Positions 62,858 to 64,000 of a DNA stretch of 64,000 nucleotides are shown here, one piece after another. The DNA is from an uncultured Lachnospiraceae bacterium (GTDB lineage: Bacteria > Bacillota > Clostridia > Lachnospirales > Lachnospiraceae). The notes beneath the pieces were generated by a model. That model did no database searches. It was not told the origin of the DNA and saw only the letters and a program-made list of their open reading frames with translations. The stretch is taken from NCBI GenBank assembly GCA_910586555.1, contig CAJUJY010000011.1:1-64000 (forward strand). Direction: 5' to 3'. Positions within the stretch are counted from its first letter, which is position 1, and each line of letters begins with the position of its first letter. The position numbers and the translations under genes are program-made.

Positions 62858-62896
62858 ATGTTAATTGTTAATGTAATGGAGAAAATTGCAAAATAG
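62858..62896 (+). CDS. putative 12-residue leader peptide
   Basis: ATG at 62858 follows GGGAGG with seven intervening bases and encodes MLIVNVMEKIAK before TAG. It is too short for normal gene calling. Strong promoter, good ribosome binding site, tiny reading frame and a downstream terminator hairpin (63050-63079) are the layout of translational-attenuation leaders found before ribosome-targeting drug resistance genes. No full gene follows in the same unit, so it may be a relic. A second ATG at 62854 opens only a 5-codon frame. Confidence 0.4.
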   Translation: MLIVNVMEKIAK

Positions 62897-63049
62897 AATA
62901 TTGCATGGGCGTTTATTTATATGCGTATATTAGTTTTTATATATTATGCTATAAGTCTGCCCGTTTGCTGGTAGTGATATATTGGGATACCAGCGTTTTC
63001 GCCTTACATTTGCTTAATATTGTGGTATATATTTTTTTAGGATGGTTTA

Positions 63050-63079
63050 AGCAGGACTGTAATGGTCCTGCTTTTTCTT
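63050..63079 (+). terminator. attenuator-like terminator in the leader region
   Basis: AGCAGGAC (63050-63057) pairs with GTCCTGCT (63065-63072) followed by TTTTCTTTTT. It lies about 155 bases after the tiny leader frame and 310 bases before the next gene. Confidence 0.75.
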
Positions 63080-63156
63080 TTTATGGTTTTATACTAACTA
63101 TTCTAGGGTGTTTTAAAGCTAATATATAATAATATTATTATAAAATATATTATATA

Positions 63157-63198
63157 GCCGCAGTATCTTATGCTTTTTAAGGTACTGCGGCCTTTTTT
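63157..63198 (+). terminator. second terminator in the leader region
   Basis: GCCGCAGTATCTT (63157-63169) pairs with AAGGTACTGCGGC (63179-63191), with one wobble pair, followed by CTTTTTTG. Confidence 0.8.
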
Positions 63199-63206
63199 GC
63201 GGGGCA

Positions 63207-63371
63207 TGGCAAAGTAGTTTTTTACCTTTGGCAACATTTCCAGTACAAAGCATTATAAATGAAATGGGCTAGTTAAAAGGAATTTATGGAATATTTATAG
63301 CTATGATAATTTCTTTTATTACAGGTACAATATGGAAACAGGGATTAAAGCATAACAGTGTAAGCTTATAG
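63207..63371 (+). pseudogene. C-terminal relic of an integral membrane protein, probably a transporter
   Basis: One frame reads WQSSFLPLATFPVQSIINEMG, a TAG at 63270-63272, then LKGIYGIFIAMIISFITGTIW and a short polar tail ending at TAG 63371. The hydrophobic span and polar tail look like the end of a polytopic transporter such as a MATE-type efflux protein, but the family is not certain. There is no start codon or ribosome binding site. It begins right after the second terminator, suggesting a deletion removed the rest of the gene. Confidence 0.5.
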
Positions 63372-63388
63372 AAAAGGAGATTTAAGAA

Positions 63389-64000
63389 ATGGATATAGAA
63401 AAACAGATAGAATTTGATAAAATAAAAGAAAAATGGGCAAGCCTTGCTGTTACAAAGCAGGCAAAGGAAATAATTAACAGCCAGTCATTTTATTTGTCTG
63501 AAAGTGAATTAAGAAGAAATCTAAAAGACACAACAGATGGCAGGGATTTAATTGAAAAATTTGGAACACCGCCATTGCCAGAAACAGAAGAAATAAAGGA
63601 AACTATTATGGCAGCACAAAAGGGTTGTTGTCTTACACCATACCAGTTAGAACGTTTGGAGAGGGTTCTGGCTGCAATAAACCGTTTAAAGGATTATCTT
63701 AAGCGTGGGAGGATATATGGAAATAATATTGCTTATTATGAAGAAAACTTGTATCCTGAAAATGATTTGCGGGAAGAGATTTCAAGGCAGATAAGAAACG
63801 GGGCGGTAGATGATTATGCGTCTAAAGGCCTTTTACAGGTTAGAAGGCAGATTACAAAAACTGAAGAACAAATAAAAGAAAAAGCTGCACAGATAATGCG
63901 TTCTAATAAGGAATATATGGCAGACAGTTGTTATGTAATGCGCAATGAAAGGGTTTGTGTACCAGTGAAAAAAGAATATAAATCCAGGATACCAGGGATA
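63389..64000 (+). CDS. MutS2-like ATPase, 5' part only
   Basis: The first 204 codons of a gene cut by the window edge. The start is IEFDKIKEKWASLAVTKQAKEII, the MutS2-type opening. A helical core domain follows, with FGTPPLPETEEI, LTPYQLERLERVLAAINRLKDYL and CYVMRNERVCVPVKKEYKSRIPGI, which matches the MutS2 block before the clamp and ATPase domains. MutS2 proteins act on recombination intermediates or stalled ribosomes. The nucleotide-binding and Smr domains are not in view, so whether this is canonical MutS2 or a shorter MutS-related paralogue is open. AAAAGGAG precedes the ATG. Confidence 0.8.
   Translation, partial: MDIEKQIEFDKIKEKWASLAVTKQAKEIINSQSFYLSESELRRNLKDTTDGRDLIEKFGTPPLPETEEIKETIMAAQKGCCLTPYQLERLERVLAAINRLKDYLKRGRIYGNNIAYYEENLYPENDLREEISRQIRNGAVDDYASKGLLQVRRQITKTEEQIKEKAAQIMRSNKEYMADSCYVMRNERVCVPVKKEYKSRIPGI

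Noticed and set aside
62905..63129. 74-codon hydrophobic open frame after the leader
   Set aside because: It crosses the attenuator hairpin and T run at 63050-63079 and has no ribosome binding site, so expression as a protein is unlikely.

Overview
The window is from a low-GC, endospore-forming, Gram-positive anaerobe of class Clostridia, most likely family Lachnospiraceae. The evidence is a six-cysteine SCIFF peptide with its radical-SAM/SPASM maturase, spoVAD-spoVAE and an alpha/beta-type small acid-soluble spore protein, a fused SecDF, a T-box leader on leuA, and several families common in Lachnospiraceae (DUF5716, DUF5717, DUF6465, DUF4358, DHHW). No species can be named from sequence alone. 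Most of the window looks like ordinary chromosome. No prophage, intact transposase or CRISPR array was seen.

Layout. 0-5.7 kb: an intergenic repeat, a DUF434 protein, an alpha/beta hydrolase, class II aldolase (fba), a DUF1700-like membrane protein, an IS200/IS605-type end remnant, and tgt-yajC. 5.7-21 kb: two AraC-type regulators, glycogen phosphorylase, a PHP phosphoesterase, a TIGR04086-like membrane protein, a polysaccharide deacetylase, secDF, a FeoA-FeoB fusion, prmA, an unrecognised protein and recJ. 21-26 kb is accessory-looking: a secreted RCC1-repeat/Ig-like protein with a frame-shifted leucine-rich-repeat tail, a HicBA toxin-antitoxin pair and a PD-(D/E)XK transposase-family protein.

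26.5-33.5 kb holds a four-gene operon behind one good promoter: a giant DUF5717 protein, a DUF5716 Hsp70/actin-like ATPase, a TPR-like protein, and a two-TM coiled-coil membrane protein. I know of no described function for it, and it is the best candidate here for an undescribed system. A tRNA-Arg(CCT) and a D,D-carboxypeptidase follow. 35.8-40.2 kb is a leftward O-acyltransferase locus (DUF4358, DHHW lipoprotein, MBOAT, second DHHW), followed by a DUF885 peptidase and an Ig-like secreted protein.

43.5-51 kb carries spoVAD-spoVAE, a DUF6465-like protein, a sulfotransferase-like protein, a SASP, the SCIFF pair and a cation-diffusion transporter. leuA (with T-box), galT and a family 2 glycosyltransferase follow. 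The leuA-galT gap holds two oppositely oriented copies of the repeat seen at the left edge of the window.

56.5-61.8 kb looks like a beta-lactam-inducible cell-wall module: a very large class B penicillin-binding protein faces a BlaR1-like sensor and a BlaI/MecI repressor. Three similar TACA-N2-TGTA-type dyads lie in the two promoter regions. The right end has a MerR/TipAS regulator, a leader-like region with a perfectly spaced consensus promoter, a decayed membrane-protein (probably transporter) tail, and the 5' part of a MutS2-like gene cut by the window edge.
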